Position numbers and translations under genes: made by a program. This document shows positions 34,432 through 46,432 of a stretch of 64,000 nt of DNA, piece after piece (the first letter of the stretch is position 1; the number at the start of each line of letters is the position of its first letter). The DNA comes from Pristionchus mayeri. Taxonomy: Eukaryota > Nematoda > Chromadorea > Rhabditida > Neodiplogasteridae. The stretch is from the NCBI GenBank assembly GCA_036245805.1, contig BTRK01000006.1, positions 10,014,365-10,078,364 on the forward strand. Direction: 5' to 3'. The notes under the pieces are model-generated. The model searched no databases. It was not told the DNA's origin and saw only the letters and a list, made by a program, of their open reading frames with translations.

Positions 34432-35717
34432 TTAGGTTGTAACATAAGTTTTGTCGCATTTCGGAGGTTCACAATATTTCCATGAAGGATACTTCTCAAA
34501 CATTATCAATGCCTGACCTCCTAGTATATGTTTGGGGTGTTCATGCACATTCAAACCATAGGGTAGAGCTGAACTGCGCACGCTGGCTATGCGAAAAATA
34601 TTAATATGAACTGATTTAAATTTGGTGCAGATTTTTTTAATTCGTTTGATCAGGTGCTAGTTCGCAGAGATGAATAATGAACCAAACTTCTACAGCATGG
34701 TGATATACCCCGTCAATGCTCTTTCAAAATATACGCCAGATATGGTGCTATGTTGAGCGGAATCAAAGATATACTTCACTGAGTGTAAGGTTAGCCGCTG
34801 ATTCGTAGCCAACTTGAACAACTCTTCTGAATCCAGAATTGCAACAACAGTGACTAACATAAGTGCGTTCCAATTACCACTCATGGAGGTATAATTTATC
34901 ATTAAACAAGTGAGAGAAAGAACACTCCACTTGTGGGAAATTTGAATTTTTATTAATTCAATTCGCGCACAATTTTACCAAAATATGCAAGTTTAGGTGT
35001 TTCGAATTAAAGATTGTCATTCAAAAGCTATTTATTTCCAAACTTATCCCAAGTAGATACTAGTAAGGGAAGGGTTTATGGTTAGGATGGACACAACAAA
35101 TCAGATATTGAACATGTGTGCGAGGTAGGAATATGAACAAAGTGCCGATTTCATTAGTTTAATTTACATACCATCGTTCTGAATGGAGCCACTTATCTCA
35201 ACAGAACCCAATCTACCCCAAACTTTGTCTGCATACCGACCACTTTGGGTGAACTATATTCCACCACTATTTGGATCTGGATATCTATTGAGAAGAAAAT
35301 TCGGCTTGCGAAAGTTTTCGCGACCGTCACCAACCATCCACATTATACAAACTCGTCTACATTTCTAGAACGATTTTCGTTAGTCATTATCCGTGAGTGG
35401 TTCAAAATTATGCACATATGTAGTACTTTACGCAAATCACACAAAATCGGCATAATTTATCCTTTTCAAGAAGAGCTGATGCCTGAAAATGATTTGTAAT
35501 CCTTATCTCAATACAACTTTGTCTGACTAATGTGCCTCCTCAACTGCCTTGACAGGACTGAAGTAAAGCGCGTAAGAAAGAGTACGAAGGCCCTCACTGA
35601 CGATGAATAACGAAATTGAGATTAAATTAATTCGAAGAATTTCTGAGGTTAAAATGCATAGAGAGATTGGACGCGACAAAAGAGATTGGACGCGATAAAA
35701 CTTATGTTACAACCTGA
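34432..35717. mobile_element. Old mariner-type element, copy 2
   Basis: TIRs TTAGGTTGTAACATAAGTTT and TCAGGTTGTAACATAAGTTT (right end, inverted), flanked by TA. The body is homologous in inverse to 14057-15315. It has no usable frame. It lies in intron 7 of ET-module gene 1, so that intron tolerated a ~1.3-kb insertion long ago. Confidence 0.8.
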
Positions 35718-35990
35718 TATAATTGCACATGCATATGTTTTAGGTCACATGCTACGCAGTAAACTTTGACCAGAAGGGGACTTGTCAGGTAAACAAAAGT
35801 TCAACTTAAAGGATATGATGTAACCTCAGGGAGATTTGTGCTTGGCAATGCGACTACCAGGACTACCAAAAGATATAGATGGTAAGTGTATGCCAAAAAT
35901 TACCAAAGTGATTATCGTTAGATCGCGATCCCAGTTTCGCGGGAATTGAGGCATGTTCATGCACGAGCCCTTTCTCAGAAGGCTCGTGAT

Positions 35991-36120
35991 TAGGGTTCTC
36001 TTATTGGAAAATTTGTGTATCATTTTCAGATATGTTGCACGTGCACCATACATATGACCTATATAACGCGCATGAAACATATCTGAAAATGATACAAAAA
36101 AAATTCTAGTAAGAGAACCA
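35991..36120. repeat. Hairpin repeat family B
   Basis: TAGGGTTCTCTTATTGG and TATCATTTTCAGATATG on the left, CATATCTGAAAATGATA and TAAGAGAACC on the right. Located in intron 8 of ET-module gene 1. Confidence 0.75.
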
Positions 36121-36499
36121 TACTGGCGATATGACAACAAATGGGAGGAAATCAATTAAGGGTGACACTAGATTTTCGTCTAGATCTCTTACTTTTCCGG
36201 AATTATCCATTGAAAAAAACATTTAATAGTCAAACCGTTGACACTTTTTTTAATGGCACGGTTGATAATAATACTATGACAAGAGATACTCATTTGTGCT
36301 CGTTATAATATCCATATATTTTCTCCGTTTAATTTAGGTATGCAAATTCAAATTAATCGTCAATTTTTACTCGATTAACAAAACACTCACAATTTACATT
36401 ATCTTTGTCAGAAAAGTACATTTGGAGAGGTTGCATCACAAACAACGAGACGCTCCTGCCCGGACTATATCAAGTTAGTGAATATCCAATCAAATCTAC

Positions 36500-36635
36500 G
36501 GTTTCACTTTTCAGGTCATTTTGGGTCATTATCAGATGTATTTCATGTGCGCTAGGTAGGTGATAGGCTCATGAGCTATGTAACGCACCTGAAACATGCC
36601 TGAAAATGAACTTAAATGACCTGAAAATTGAAAGA
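36500..36635. repeat. Hairpin repeat family B
   Basis: GGTTTCACTTTTCAGGTCAT and ATGTGCGCTA mirrored by TAACGCACCTGAAACATG and AATGACCTGAAAATTGAAA. It ends about 35 bp before exon 10 of ET-module gene 1, whose acceptor AG is missing; the insertion may have disturbed that splice site. Confidence 0.75.
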
Positions 36636-37350
36636 CTAATCAAATCTTTGATAAAAATGCCATTATTGGTCGGCTACAACCGTCTGTGGGATATTGAGTA
36701 CGTCATATGCAATTCCTCCTATTGTAATACTGCTTGGGACTGGCGATTGAACGGAAATTTTCGGGCACAATTGTTTATATTCATTTCAAGTTCTAGGTAC
36801 CATGTCTTTTCCTTACATCCCGTTATCTCAAGAGACAACAACACCATCAGTGGCAGGTATTGGTTATTGAGCAGCGATATTGAGAAAAAAAACTGGATAA
36901 AATCTTAGTGGCCTCAACACCGACATCTGCCTCGTCAATCCGCGTAACCGCTACCTCGCGAGGAATTCCTTTCACAAGTACACAATAGCCTATTGGTTTG
37001 GGCATTGATTTCGCTTCAACAACACAAAATGAATCAAATTCAATCCATTTTACTTCAGTGACTCCAGCAATGTCTTTCCCAGCAAACACCGGTACAACTA
37101 CCTCCCCGACTAGACAGGCCCTATTCGAGAACGAATACATGAAGATGTTCACGAGCATCAAATCAGCAATCGACAATTTCATAACGAAGTTCGCTGAATT
37201 GTATGGATGAGAATGCAAAACACAATGATATCTGGTGATTGATATAAATAAGTATTGTATCTCGTTGTTTCTTTGACCTATGATACGATCTCTGACAAAT
37301 TTTGAGAAAGGCATCGATATACGATCACATTTCTATCCCATGATCATTCA

Positions 37351-37912
37351 TATCACGCCTCTTACCAGAGAATCGACTCAAAATGATTGGATTCTGGCAA
37401 AGAGGCCACTTTTCGGTTTCGGGTTTTCGACGTTTTTGAGGTCCTCCATGCATGCCTGACACCCCCCTGATTGGAATAGTCTCGGCGGCTGCTCCTCATC
37501 GAGCTGCTGCACCGGTCGGATGCGCGCTTCTAACTTTGGGAGCTCGTTTCTGTGCTTCAAAAATGGCGTAGAAAGGCCATTTTTGTTTTCCTAGGGCAAC
37601 TTCTCATGCTCTAACCACGTATATATTTCATTTAACCTCCTTGCGTGATATGTTCGTGTAACATTCAACTCCATTTATTTCAAAAACCGCTCGAAACGCC
37701 ACTGATTTTTTTGAATAGGCGTATGCAGCTTCTCAAGACGAGTCGTTTAAGGGGCTTAAGCTCCCATAACTCGAAGGATAACTTAGTGCCCCATTCGAAA
37801 AACGATTTTGAATGATTTGAAGTTGATTTTCATTGCATTTCTTCCCAATCATTCTGTGTTGACCGCGCGCTCGAAATGAGTTTCGCCCTGTCAATAGTGA
37901 AACATATTTGAT
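37351..37912. repeat. Left long TIR of the 6-kb transposon
   Basis: Inverted partner of 42801-43348. Landmarks are GGCGTATGCAGCTTCTCAAG, CGAAAAACGATTTTGAATG and GTCAATAGTGAAACATATTT. Small indels and a few substitutions separate the arms, so the element is not brand new. Confidence 0.92.
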
Positions 37913-37974
37913 TTCTTGATTACAACTGTTGATTCGGAGTTGTAATATCATTGCGATTTATTCATAGATAATTA

Positions 37975-40900
37975 TCAGTCTTCGAAAAGCTCGTCCTTCT
38001 CCTCTAGAACGGCTTTATGGAGAAACTCTAGTTCATCCTCATCTTCTTCCTCTTCTTCTTGTGGGCTATCATTGGGATGGGACTCCTTCAACGTAACTAT
38101 TACCATTAGCATAAAACAAAAACACAACCTCAAATGTCTTCGAAGCGAAATCAGGGTGCTTTCTTTTTCTACTGGACGCAGATGTCATCGACTTAGTAGC
38201 GTCCTTCGTCTTAGCACGAGCCACAGAGACTATTTTTAAAAAATTATTTGGATTATTTTTTTCATTTATAAATTACCAGTAGAAATTCTCTTTTTTTCCA
38301 GTCGTGAGAACAATCCCTGTACTTGCTTCTCCGATAGCAATTCAGATACCTTAAAGACATAATATTTCGGTGATCATTTGTTAAACAATCACTTTGAATT
38401 TGTACTCTCCCGATCCTCTGTCATTTTTCATAACTTTCATTTGTTGCGAAAAAGTCCGTGGACAAGCTCGCTTTGGAGGCTGCATCGAACGATGCCTCAT
38501 GAAATATATTTCAACTTCCTTCCTGGCCTTCTCTACTATAGGATTATTTTTTATCTTTTTCAAACCATATCCTTCTTTCAGTTCTAAAATATGGTTTCTG
38601 TTAGGATAATGTGTATATACTAACTTTTTCCATTGGGAGTAATTTCCATCGCCTGGAAACCATCTTCAGTTACTCTGAGTCTTGCCGCTTCCTCTGTTTC
38701 TACATGTTCACTAAAGGTGTCAATTGCGAAATCGAGAAGCGTCTGCTTCTTTTGTCGGATGTTATGTACTCCTTCCATCTCGTGAGCTTCGAGTTTTCCG
38801 ATTGATTGATAAAAAGACCTTTTCACAGCCAGACGTAGAGCAATAGTAAACGTTCTTTCAAATGTAATTGAATTTAACGTATTGTTTAGTAAATTGCCTT
38901 ATGGGAGAGTAGCTGATCGTCTACAGTTGCCGATTCATCGGTTGCGTTGTCCTTTACTTGTTTCTCTCCAATTGGAATCTAAAATTTGTCATCTCCCGGA
39001 AGATACCCTCCTGCTCAACGCCAAATATCACCATTCTAACTGTTTCGTTCACCTTCTTTGATCACAGTAAGAGATGCTCCGAGAGCAGCTAACTCATCAC
39101 TTGCAGTCAATAATCCTTCTCCTATACCACAGTGCTTTCTCGCACGAACACCGTCACTCTTTAATCATAATTTTGCACATAGTTTTTAAGAACACTTACT
39201 TCAAATCTAACATCATATATAGAAGAAATTTCGACTATTTTGCTTGTTGCATCGCTGTCGCCATCTATTGAACAATGATATGTGCTAGTTCCCTAAATTT
39301 TTGTAATTCGTTTTACTTGTTTTTAAATGACACAAACCCGAACAGCATCCTTTCGTGATAGAGCGGCACATAACTCACTCGCATCCTGGCAATTCATTAG
39401 GCCATTTGTATGCTCATTTGCTACTCTTTTGCAATGACTGATCGTTCGGTCACACGGACCCTGTAAGCTCATGGGGACATTAAGCTGCACCAAAATATTT
39501 CAAACTTTGCCTAGTTGACTTTCGCTGTATATGTATGATGTTATAGCAGGATATTTCTGACTTAGGTGGTACAAGTCGCCAATGATGCTGCCGCTTTTGT
39601 AACAAGCTGAATAATATATGCGTATTTTTGTAATTAAAACGCTTAGACATGCCGGCATTGTCGCTCCTCATGGTAACTTTCTTTATCCCTTGTTAACCTA
39701 GGATATAAAGAATATGCTCCAAAATGGCCGAGACAGAGTTCGAATCCTGAATATCATTTTTTAATGGAGAAATTGCGTGTGTTGTTCTTACCTGACAACA
39801 TACGTCTATAGTATGGAGGAAGCTGTGATCTACTCTTAAACCGTTCTTGATGGCACACACATGTACACAATGAAGGGAAATTCCAGCCTTTGCGTAAAAA
39901 GAGCTCTGTGCCTCCCTAAGTAAAAATAGGTATACATAGACAATAAAAACATTAATATCAAATCTCACTCTGCTGAAGTTGGCAAATATTTTTGAGCCCA
40001 ATCTAGAGTCATGAAGCAATCGTCTTCTTCCAAGTTATCATAAACATCCTGTTTCATTGTGTCCGAAACAACACCTCTGAAAAAAAACATAAATAACAAC
40101 GATTGATAAAAAATATACCGAATTATGTGGGCAACAAAAGAATTCAAATCGCGTTCACATCTTTCCACCAACTGAATCATCCTTTCAATCTCATATTGGT
40201 CTAAATTGAATGGTTTAAAGAAATGTTTGTTAGATTAGTTTGCTTGAAGTAGTTGTCGTGGCTGTTGCGTCATTTAGTTTTCCAGCAATTAGTGACAGTA
40301 GTATGGAAACCTAATAATTTTTAGAGTTGGTATATCGATTATAATAATATTTATACTTGTGAACATTCCATACACTCCTCATCGTGATTATGTTTGCAAA
40401 TTGATCGGTAATGCGCTTTGGTTGGATCGGACAACGCGAACATGGCGCAATGTTGGATGACACTACTTGAAAGTTCGATATAATTTCTCAGATTACCTGT
40501 AGGAAATATCGGCATATAATTTAACAAGGAAAATTAATACATTCGACGAAAGATTTAGTCACTCTGATTCTCCTTAACACATCGGATTCTTCAACTGAGG
40601 AAAGGATCCCTCGAACACCGGAATCTTTCACAATTTCAGTTAGTATTCTCCATGCCTGTGATCTATGCATCCAGTCTGTAAATTGAATCATTACAAACCT
40701 CATTGGCAATGACTGCAAATTCATTTACGCATGTTTTCCTTGTACTCATTTTTGGGACAATTTTCTTCAGAATGTTATATGCAGTGATATCCGAAAGCCA
40801 ATCGTCCTTCTTAACTGTCTGCATCTAAAAAATCATCCATATATATAATTTGAAATGTAATTACGATGAGCTCATCCTTGTACAATCTTATTATTCGAGA

Positions 40901-42686
40901 ATATGTTTGCGTACGGATCGTTGACGCAAGGTCAACAGCCTGTCCATCACTTCTTTTCACAGTATTCGTGACCCATGGTAGAGATACGAGTGCATTGGAA
41001 CTTGAAAGATTACAATTTGCCGTGGAAGCGTACTTTCAAAAACTAACCGAACGAGAAATGAGAGAAAGAAGGATATCGCTGGTTTATTATATCGAACTTT
41101 TGTGAATTTTCTGTCTAAATCAAGACCGCTTCGAGCAAAGAGTCGAGATTGATGTATCAGGTATTTGGTGACACCAGGGATTGATAAGAGACACTATACC
41201 ATTTAAAAAATGAAATATAACATATATTTTAAATACCCACCGAATATGATGAGAAGTGGGGGATGTCCACGAGTATAGAGATGGCTTCAACACGCTCACG
41301 GCGGTTCTTAGCATTGCTCATTCGTTCTCCAATAGCTTCTAACACCTGTTTGGAGCAATCTTCGTTGTTAGCAGGAGCTCCTAGCTGAAATGGATTTGTT
41401 GCATTTACGCATTATCCATGTTGGCCACCTTCTTCAAAATTGAATCCATCAATTTGTCGCCGTCATCGCCGCACATTACTTTACACAAATCAGCTAATAT
41501 TTTACAAGCCATGTTAATCTGAATCTATATAAAATTATATTTGGATTAATAGTTGCCTTTTTCCGTCTGCTATCGTTTTTCAAGATATGCCACGGATCAT
41601 CACTTTGAAATCCAATAAAGCCATACGCATTTGCGAGTGAGAGGAAGGAATCAAGTTTCTAAGCACATTTTAAATTAACTTATTAGTGTGAGGATACTCA
41701 CTTTCTTCGCTTTCTCTTCTTCCTCCGAACAAGTTGCCAAATTCCCATCATTATTACATCCATAGTCGTCATACATATCATCATAATCACCGGTTGGCTC
41801 CCAATCCTGTAAAAGCGATGTAGAAGTTCAATTATTGTATAAAGGGACGTTATCAAATCCAGATTTTCTAAGTCCAGAAACAGGGCGTTGTGGCTGAACT
41901 CTGGTCGAAATAATGTTTTCCTTGAGGGTCGAGTTCTCATCAGCTTGCATCATCATACGATGCGAAGAACATATGTCTGGAACATGAATATTTCCAAACC
42001 TTTTAAAATTAACTTACGTATTCCAACAGGAATGAGCTCTTGCTTATGTTCTAGCCACCAAAGTACATGCTGCTATAATACGAAAGAAAAAAATCCATAA
42101 GATAATATGTCAAACCTTATTTGCAGTCCGAGTTCCCTTCGGTTTGTCTGTTTCGTGTGGCAGGACACATATATTATAATATGTTCCATCTTTTTTGCTT
42201 AGCGCTTGCTGCAGTTTGGACTTGTCAGGCCAATTTAGTAATAGGAATTTCAAATGAGCATCACAAATGAAACGCTCGTCAGATATTTCCTGAAGATCAG
42301 AAATTTCTGTCAGATGTGCCCTGAATAGTGTATATAATAATACAATTGGAGAATAACCTTTGACACAATTTCAGCGTTTGCTCGGAAGCAAACAAGTTTA
42401 GAAAGACTGGAGAATCCATTAAGATTGAGATTTCTCTTAATCTTCACAGAGAGCAAAGCATCAGCTAGTCGTTCTCTGAATTTTATTGTTAAAAAATGGA
42501 TTGTTTAAAAATTACGTACCCTTCAGAGTCGCACTGGATGCCAGACAAGTCTGTTGATACTCCTCTTGGCTTAGTTTCATTTAGGGATGGCTTATTCACG
42601 CGGAAAAAGCATCGAGATGGAATTTGACCGCCAATTAACGAGCACGAAGACATTGCAACAACCAGCAGGAACCAACGCATCAACAA
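37975..42686 (-). CDS. Transposase-like protein of the 6-kb element
   Basis: A chain of at least 15 short exons with good splice sites; exact joins are uncertain. In order: N-terminal exon (about 42656-42530, CFFRVNKPSLNETKPRG); FICDAHLKFLLLNWPDKSKL (about 42270); acidic DWEPTGDYDDMYDDYG (about 41800); KLMDSILKKVANMD (41440); AIGERMSNAKNRRERVEAIS (41330). Then CAMFALSDP with a Cys/His cluster HNHDEECMEC (40370-40490); MTLDWAQKYLP (about 40000); FYAKAGISLHCVHV (39880); RSDNAG (39660); GPCDRTISHCKRVANEH (39450); GVRARKHCGIGEGLL (39120); QVQGLFSRLEKKR (38310); and an acidic tail ending EKDELFED. I recall unannotated invertebrate proteins with the same motif order; that is from memory. Asp in LDWAQK and RSDNAG could be catalytic. 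At least one exon (41410) meets an in-frame stop in my model, so integrity is unproven. Confidence 0.7.
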
Positions 42687-42800
42687 AAAGTGAATGGTGA
42701 AGCAAAAAAATAAAACGAGGATAATATAAAGTGATGTGCAAAAATAAATAAAACGTGATTAAAATGATTTTCGTTCAGAATCCAATACTAATAATGATTG

Positions 42801-43348
42801 ATCAAATATGTTTCACTATTGACATGGCGAAACTTATTTCGAGCGCGCGCGGTCAACACAGAATGATTGGGAAGAAATGCAATGAAAATCAACTTCAAAT
42901 CATTCTAAATCGTTTTTCGAATGGGGCACTAAGTTATCCTTCGAGTTATGGGAGCTTAAGCCCCTTAAACGACTCGTCTTGAGAAGCTGCATACGCCTAT
43001 TCAAAAAAATCAGTGGCTTTTCGAGTGGTTTTTGAAATAAATGGAGTTGAATGTTACACGAACATATCGCACAATGAGGCTAAATGAAATATATACGTGG
43101 ATAGAGCATGAAAAGTTACCCTAGGAAAACAAAAGTGGCCTTTCTACGCCATTTTTGAAGCACAGAAACGAGCTCCCAAAGTTAGAAGCGCGCATCCGAC
43201 CGGTGCAGCAGCTCGATGAAGAGCAGCCGCAGAGACTATTCCAATCAGGGGGGTGTCAGGCATGCATGGCGGACCTCAAAAACGTCGAAAACCCGAAACC
43301 TGGCCTCTTTGCCAGATTCTGATCGATTATCTGGTAAGAGGCGTGATA
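42801..43348. repeat. Right long TIR of the 6-kb transposon
   Basis: Inverted partner of 37351-37912. The small open frames in the two arms are mirror shadows and are not proposed as genes. Confidence 0.92.
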
Positions 43349-43943
43349 TATCGGGTGTTGCGAAAGAGGATGTCACGCATCGTACAGCCATTGAATGCAT
43401 CCTGGCTTCAGAATGCCAACTCTTGACAAATTCAAATATATTGAATATTTTTCTAAAGTTAAATCTGATTATGATGGGGGGACGGATGGACTAACGCCGA
43501 CGAGTTCTCTTTTATTTCTCAATAAATGGGACGCTCCCTACGGGATCTACGGATCGTGAAAAGTGAAAATGAGAGGAGTTTTGCTCCTAAGAAATCCCAT
43601 CTTCACCCATTTCACGCAGGTTACTGAGACTAGAGGCGTAGAAAATGGGAAAATGGAGATGCAGAGCAACAATTGACAACCACTCCTCATCATCAGTCAA
43701 CTCTTCTCCTTTTCAATATTCTATAGCAATTTACTCAAGAAAAAGTTGTAAACATGTTTATTTGAAACTTGAGTGCCTTCGTTTACGCTCAAAGTAACTT
43801 TCAACACGGAAGTATTTCTACGAGCTGTGTCTTCCTCTCGTGTACCATATCCGCATTACAGACGCACCAAAAACGATTGCGGAAAGGGGATAATGAAATG
43901 GGGCATGTTTGTATTGAGTAGAATGCATAAGCGCTACAGAACA
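43349..43943. other. Upstream region of ET-module gene 3 remnant
   Basis: The last ~120 bp (ATCCGCATTACAGACGCACC, GGAAAGGGGATAATGA) resemble 31155-31210 upstream of gene 1 (ATCCGCATTAGATACGAACC, CAAAAGGGGATCATGA) and, partly, the sequence upstream of gene 2. This is a shared promoter-proximal block. Nothing else recognised. Confidence 0.4.
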
Positions 43944-44014
43944 ATGCGTCTGCCCATCTCACTCACCGTGATATGTCTCATTCCTTCCGCTTTCGCTGTC
44001 GTCTGCCGTGATAA
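43944..44014 (+). pseudogene. Orphan first exon of ET-module gene 3
   Basis: Encodes MRLPISLTVICLIPSAFAVV then CRDK, a signal peptide followed by the first cysteine. It is almost the same as exon 1 of gene 2 (TVICLISSAFAIVCRNK) and ends in a phase-2 donor (GTTACA), like gene 2. No exon 2-7 equivalent was found downstream; the next family exon is at 46901. Either the middle was deleted or this is a free fragment. Confidence 0.6.
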
Positions 44015-44322
44015 GTTACACGGCGCTTTTGCCGATGTTTAGAGACATCAGTTTGGGAAAATAATATAAGAGTGTGGAAGAAACACGAAGTTTTGTCATT
44101 CTTTATTTAATAGAAAAAAACAGGAAAAGAACAACGGGAAATGAGATCATCATAGACGCAGCGAGTTGTGAGGAAACCGATCACGCTTTATTTTCTCATT
44201 TTAGTGAAGTTGTGAATCAGCCAATGCCATAGATAATGAACATTAGAATATATGACAATGTCTCCTTTTCCATTGCTTAGAGTAGTCATTTGAAGAATAC
44301 TGGCACGAATTTTCTGAATGTA

Positions 44323-45515
44323 TTGGGGTGTCCGGAAAGTTCGTATAATGCTTCGGAAAAAAGTCAGTTCGCGATCAAATGCAGTGATTGCGCAATCTGT
44401 TTGTCAACAATGTATTGCATCATTCTGACGTTGACTAGTGAGAGGATTTAATCAGTCTCCTAGTTGCTACATTGATTCTTGTGATGGACTCCCATCTCTG
44501 CCTCCGAGCAGTTTTACTTCATTACTACCGTCTTGGCCGATCCGCGAAAGGAGGCCCATTCTGCCCTGGTCCAGTCGGAAGGAGCTGACGCCCCCTCCAT
44601 ACCCTTCTGCTATAAGTGGTTCTCCCGCTTCAAGAAAGGGGAGTTTGGTCTCGATGATCAACCCCGCTCTGGACGCCCTCCCTCCCTCGATCAGCCTCTC
44701 GTTCTCCGCACACTGAAGCGCAAGCCCATGGCCAGTGTGCGTGAGTTGAAGAAGGATACTGGTACTCCCAGATCATCGGTGTCCGATAACCTCCATCGAT
44801 CTGGGAAGAAGCCGAAACTCCCACAAGTGATTCCCCATGACCTCTCCCCCGAACAGCTGAAAAATCGTGTTCAAGTCTGACGGGAATTACTCCATCGTAG
44901 ATCCAATCTTCGATGAGTCAATTCCATCATCGCTACAGATGAGAAGTGGATCACGTACGATAACCCTGTGTGGAGACTGCAATGGGTGGATGCAGATGAG
45001 AAGCCCACGCCCGTCCCGAAGAAGGAAGAGCACGGAAAGAAGGAACTCCTCTGCTTCTTCTTCTCAGTGCTCGGTCCCATCTACTGGGAGATTCTCGCCC
45101 CTGGCACCAGCATCAATGCCGACCTCTTCTCTGAAAAACTGGAAGATGTCGCGATCAGAGTCCCTCCCAGAATCCTGAACCAGGGCAAAATTCTTCTTCT
45201 GATGGACAATGCTCGCCCACATCTAGCGAAGATGACCCAGAAGAAAATGGACGAGCTGAAGATCGAGAGGATTCCCCATCCACCGTATTCCCCGGACCTC
45301 TCCCCATGCGACTACCACTGCTTCCGCTCTCTCTCTGACTTCTGCAAAGGAAAGAAGTTCAAGAATCGAGATGAAGTTGTGAGGGCTTTCGTGTGGAAGA
45401 GAGGAATCGAGACCCTGCCCAATCGCTGGAGGGAGGTAGTGTGAAAGAAGGGGGCATACATTGGTCACTGAGAATTGTAAAGCATTGAATAAAAAATACT
45501 TTCCGGACATCCCAA
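44323..45515 (+). mobile_element. Mariner transposon B, decayed
   Basis: Starts TTGGGGTGTCCGGAAAGTTC and is flanked by TA. Its right end has lost about 20 bp of the TIR (TACTTTCCGGACATCCCAA). Same family as 32878-34119, in the opposite orientation. Confidence 0.92.
44484..45471 (+). pseudogene. Mariner transposase, multiply broken
   Basis: Aligned with copy A it has a 1-bp insertion near codon 22 and in-frame stops at about 44878, 44915 and 45442. A 30-bp deletion (about 45390) removes the segment before WKRGIETLPNRW. The catalytic motifs TDEKW, MDNARPH and CDYH are still readable. Confidence 0.9.
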
Positions 45516-46013
45516 TATTTATGGTTATGCTTCTGACATGATTCTCGGATACGCTTGGTGCACTGATCACATTTGCATCCCAACAACTCCATCGGCATGT
45601 TTATCGTTCTGATGAAGCTAAATCGCGTCGCATCAGAGCCGAAGAAATATTCGGGAAGTAAACATGAAAATGCGAGATCTTGCACTAGCGTTGGCTATTC
45701 GAGCGAACTATAGTGCAAGATCTCGCAGCGAGACAGCTACGCCTCTCCGTAGGAAAAATTTCGCATTCAGAGAAGGGGGAGCGTAGCGGTCTCGTTTCCT
45801 TGTCTCGAATTGACAACGATATCTTACTCATGAAATTCCTAAAAATCTCACCAATCAGTGACTCTCAATCAATCAGAGCAGAGAGAACGATGCATTTTTG
45901 ATCATTTACCCTCCGCAGCACAGGATTGACATGCATTCCAGATGCGATTTGAATTCCGCGATATAATGTCGGGCAGAGGAACGCAATTCCTTTATTAGGG
46001 ACAGTATGTAGTA
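45516..46013. other. No gene recognised; perfect hairpin at 45671-45727
   Basis: TGCGAGATCTTGCACTA and TAGTGCAAGATCTCGCA form a perfect 17-bp inverted pair around a 23-base loop. The 5' part (45516-45660) has short Cys-containing frames on both strands that I could not assign. Confidence 0.4.
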
Positions 46014-46113
46014 GAGTTCGAGAAACGATACAACGGCCTCTTCATTCTACAAACTCTCTCGATAGGTCGAGCGGCGAGAGAGTGTATAGAATGAGGAGAG
46101 CGTGGTATCGTTT
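46014..46113. repeat. Hairpin repeat family A
   Basis: GAGTTCGAGAAACGATACAA on the left and GAGAGCGTGGTATCGTTT on the right; the last few bases of the right arm are lost. Confidence 0.75.
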
Positions 46114-46432
46114 GCCATATGAGAAATCGATAATGAAGGATCAGTACCCTAACTCACTTCATCTCATTTTTTTAAATTATTAGTACCGTACAATTGCATC
46201 GTCTTATTCGCAGCATGGACAATTTATGTTGAAATTGAAGTAGAGACAGCTCGAGGGTACGTAGAACTCTGAAGAGACATTCACTGTTTTGCTTCTATTG
46301 GGAAGGAGTGTAGGACACAAATAATAACAATTAGGATTTAGATCACAGCGAAATATCACAACTTTCCTAATAACCAAATACGCACATGCTCTTTAGAGAG
46401 GCAGCGCCCCTCTTCCCCGACAAAATTTCGGG

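Larger units (their letters stand above)
31367..37210 (+). pseudogene. ET-module-like secreted protein gene 1, 3' end damaged
   Basis: Eleven exon pieces: 31367-31460 (signal peptide, then AVTCRFK), 31547-31625 (TCEGDFCFAVIYDG), 32530-32618 (EQGCLIGKDAAHLNGRC..CVC), 32657-32726 (DFCSDTA), 32775-32860 (NCQFCAARLRSGEIYQFC), 34163-34232 (NVLCYCDT), 34274-34327 (GDNCAAQLM), 35744-35788 (VTCYAV..GTCQ), 36412-36473 (GCITNNETLLPG), 36669-36753 (ICNSSYCN), 36909-37210 (Thr-rich, then MFTSIKSAIDNFI..ELYG stop). Phases agree from exon 2 to exon 8; the exon 1/2 junction does not close. The last part is broken: exon 10 lacks an AG acceptor and a GT donor, and exon 11 has an in-frame TAG. The Cys spacing matches two ET-module (LU-like) units. 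Mariner elements fill two introns. Paralogues are at 43944-47635 and 53203-55778. Confidence 0.7.
37351..43348 (-). mobile_element. 6.0-kb transposon with long terminal inverted repeats
   Basis: The left repeat 37351-37912 and the right repeat 42801-43348 are ~550 bp, inverted and highly similar; they begin TATCACGCCTCTTACCAGA. They flank a 4.9-kb unique core almost filled by one minus-strand, many-exon gene (37975-42686). No certain target duplication can be read at the ends. The outermost CTCTTACCAGAG hairpin resembles CTCTCACGAGAG at the ends of 56584-57634, and CCCCTCATGGGAG near 17237. The element separates ET-module gene 1 from the remnants of gene 3. Confidence 0.88.

Noticed and set aside
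36847..37314. 155-codon minus-strand open frame
   Set aside because: Overlaps exon 11 of ET-module gene 1 on the opposite strand; the plus frame is supported by the matching exon of gene 2.
37351..37912. LTR retrotransposon reading of the 6-kb element
   Set aside because: The terminal repeats are inverted, not direct, and no gag, protease, reverse transcriptase or integrase motifs occur between them.
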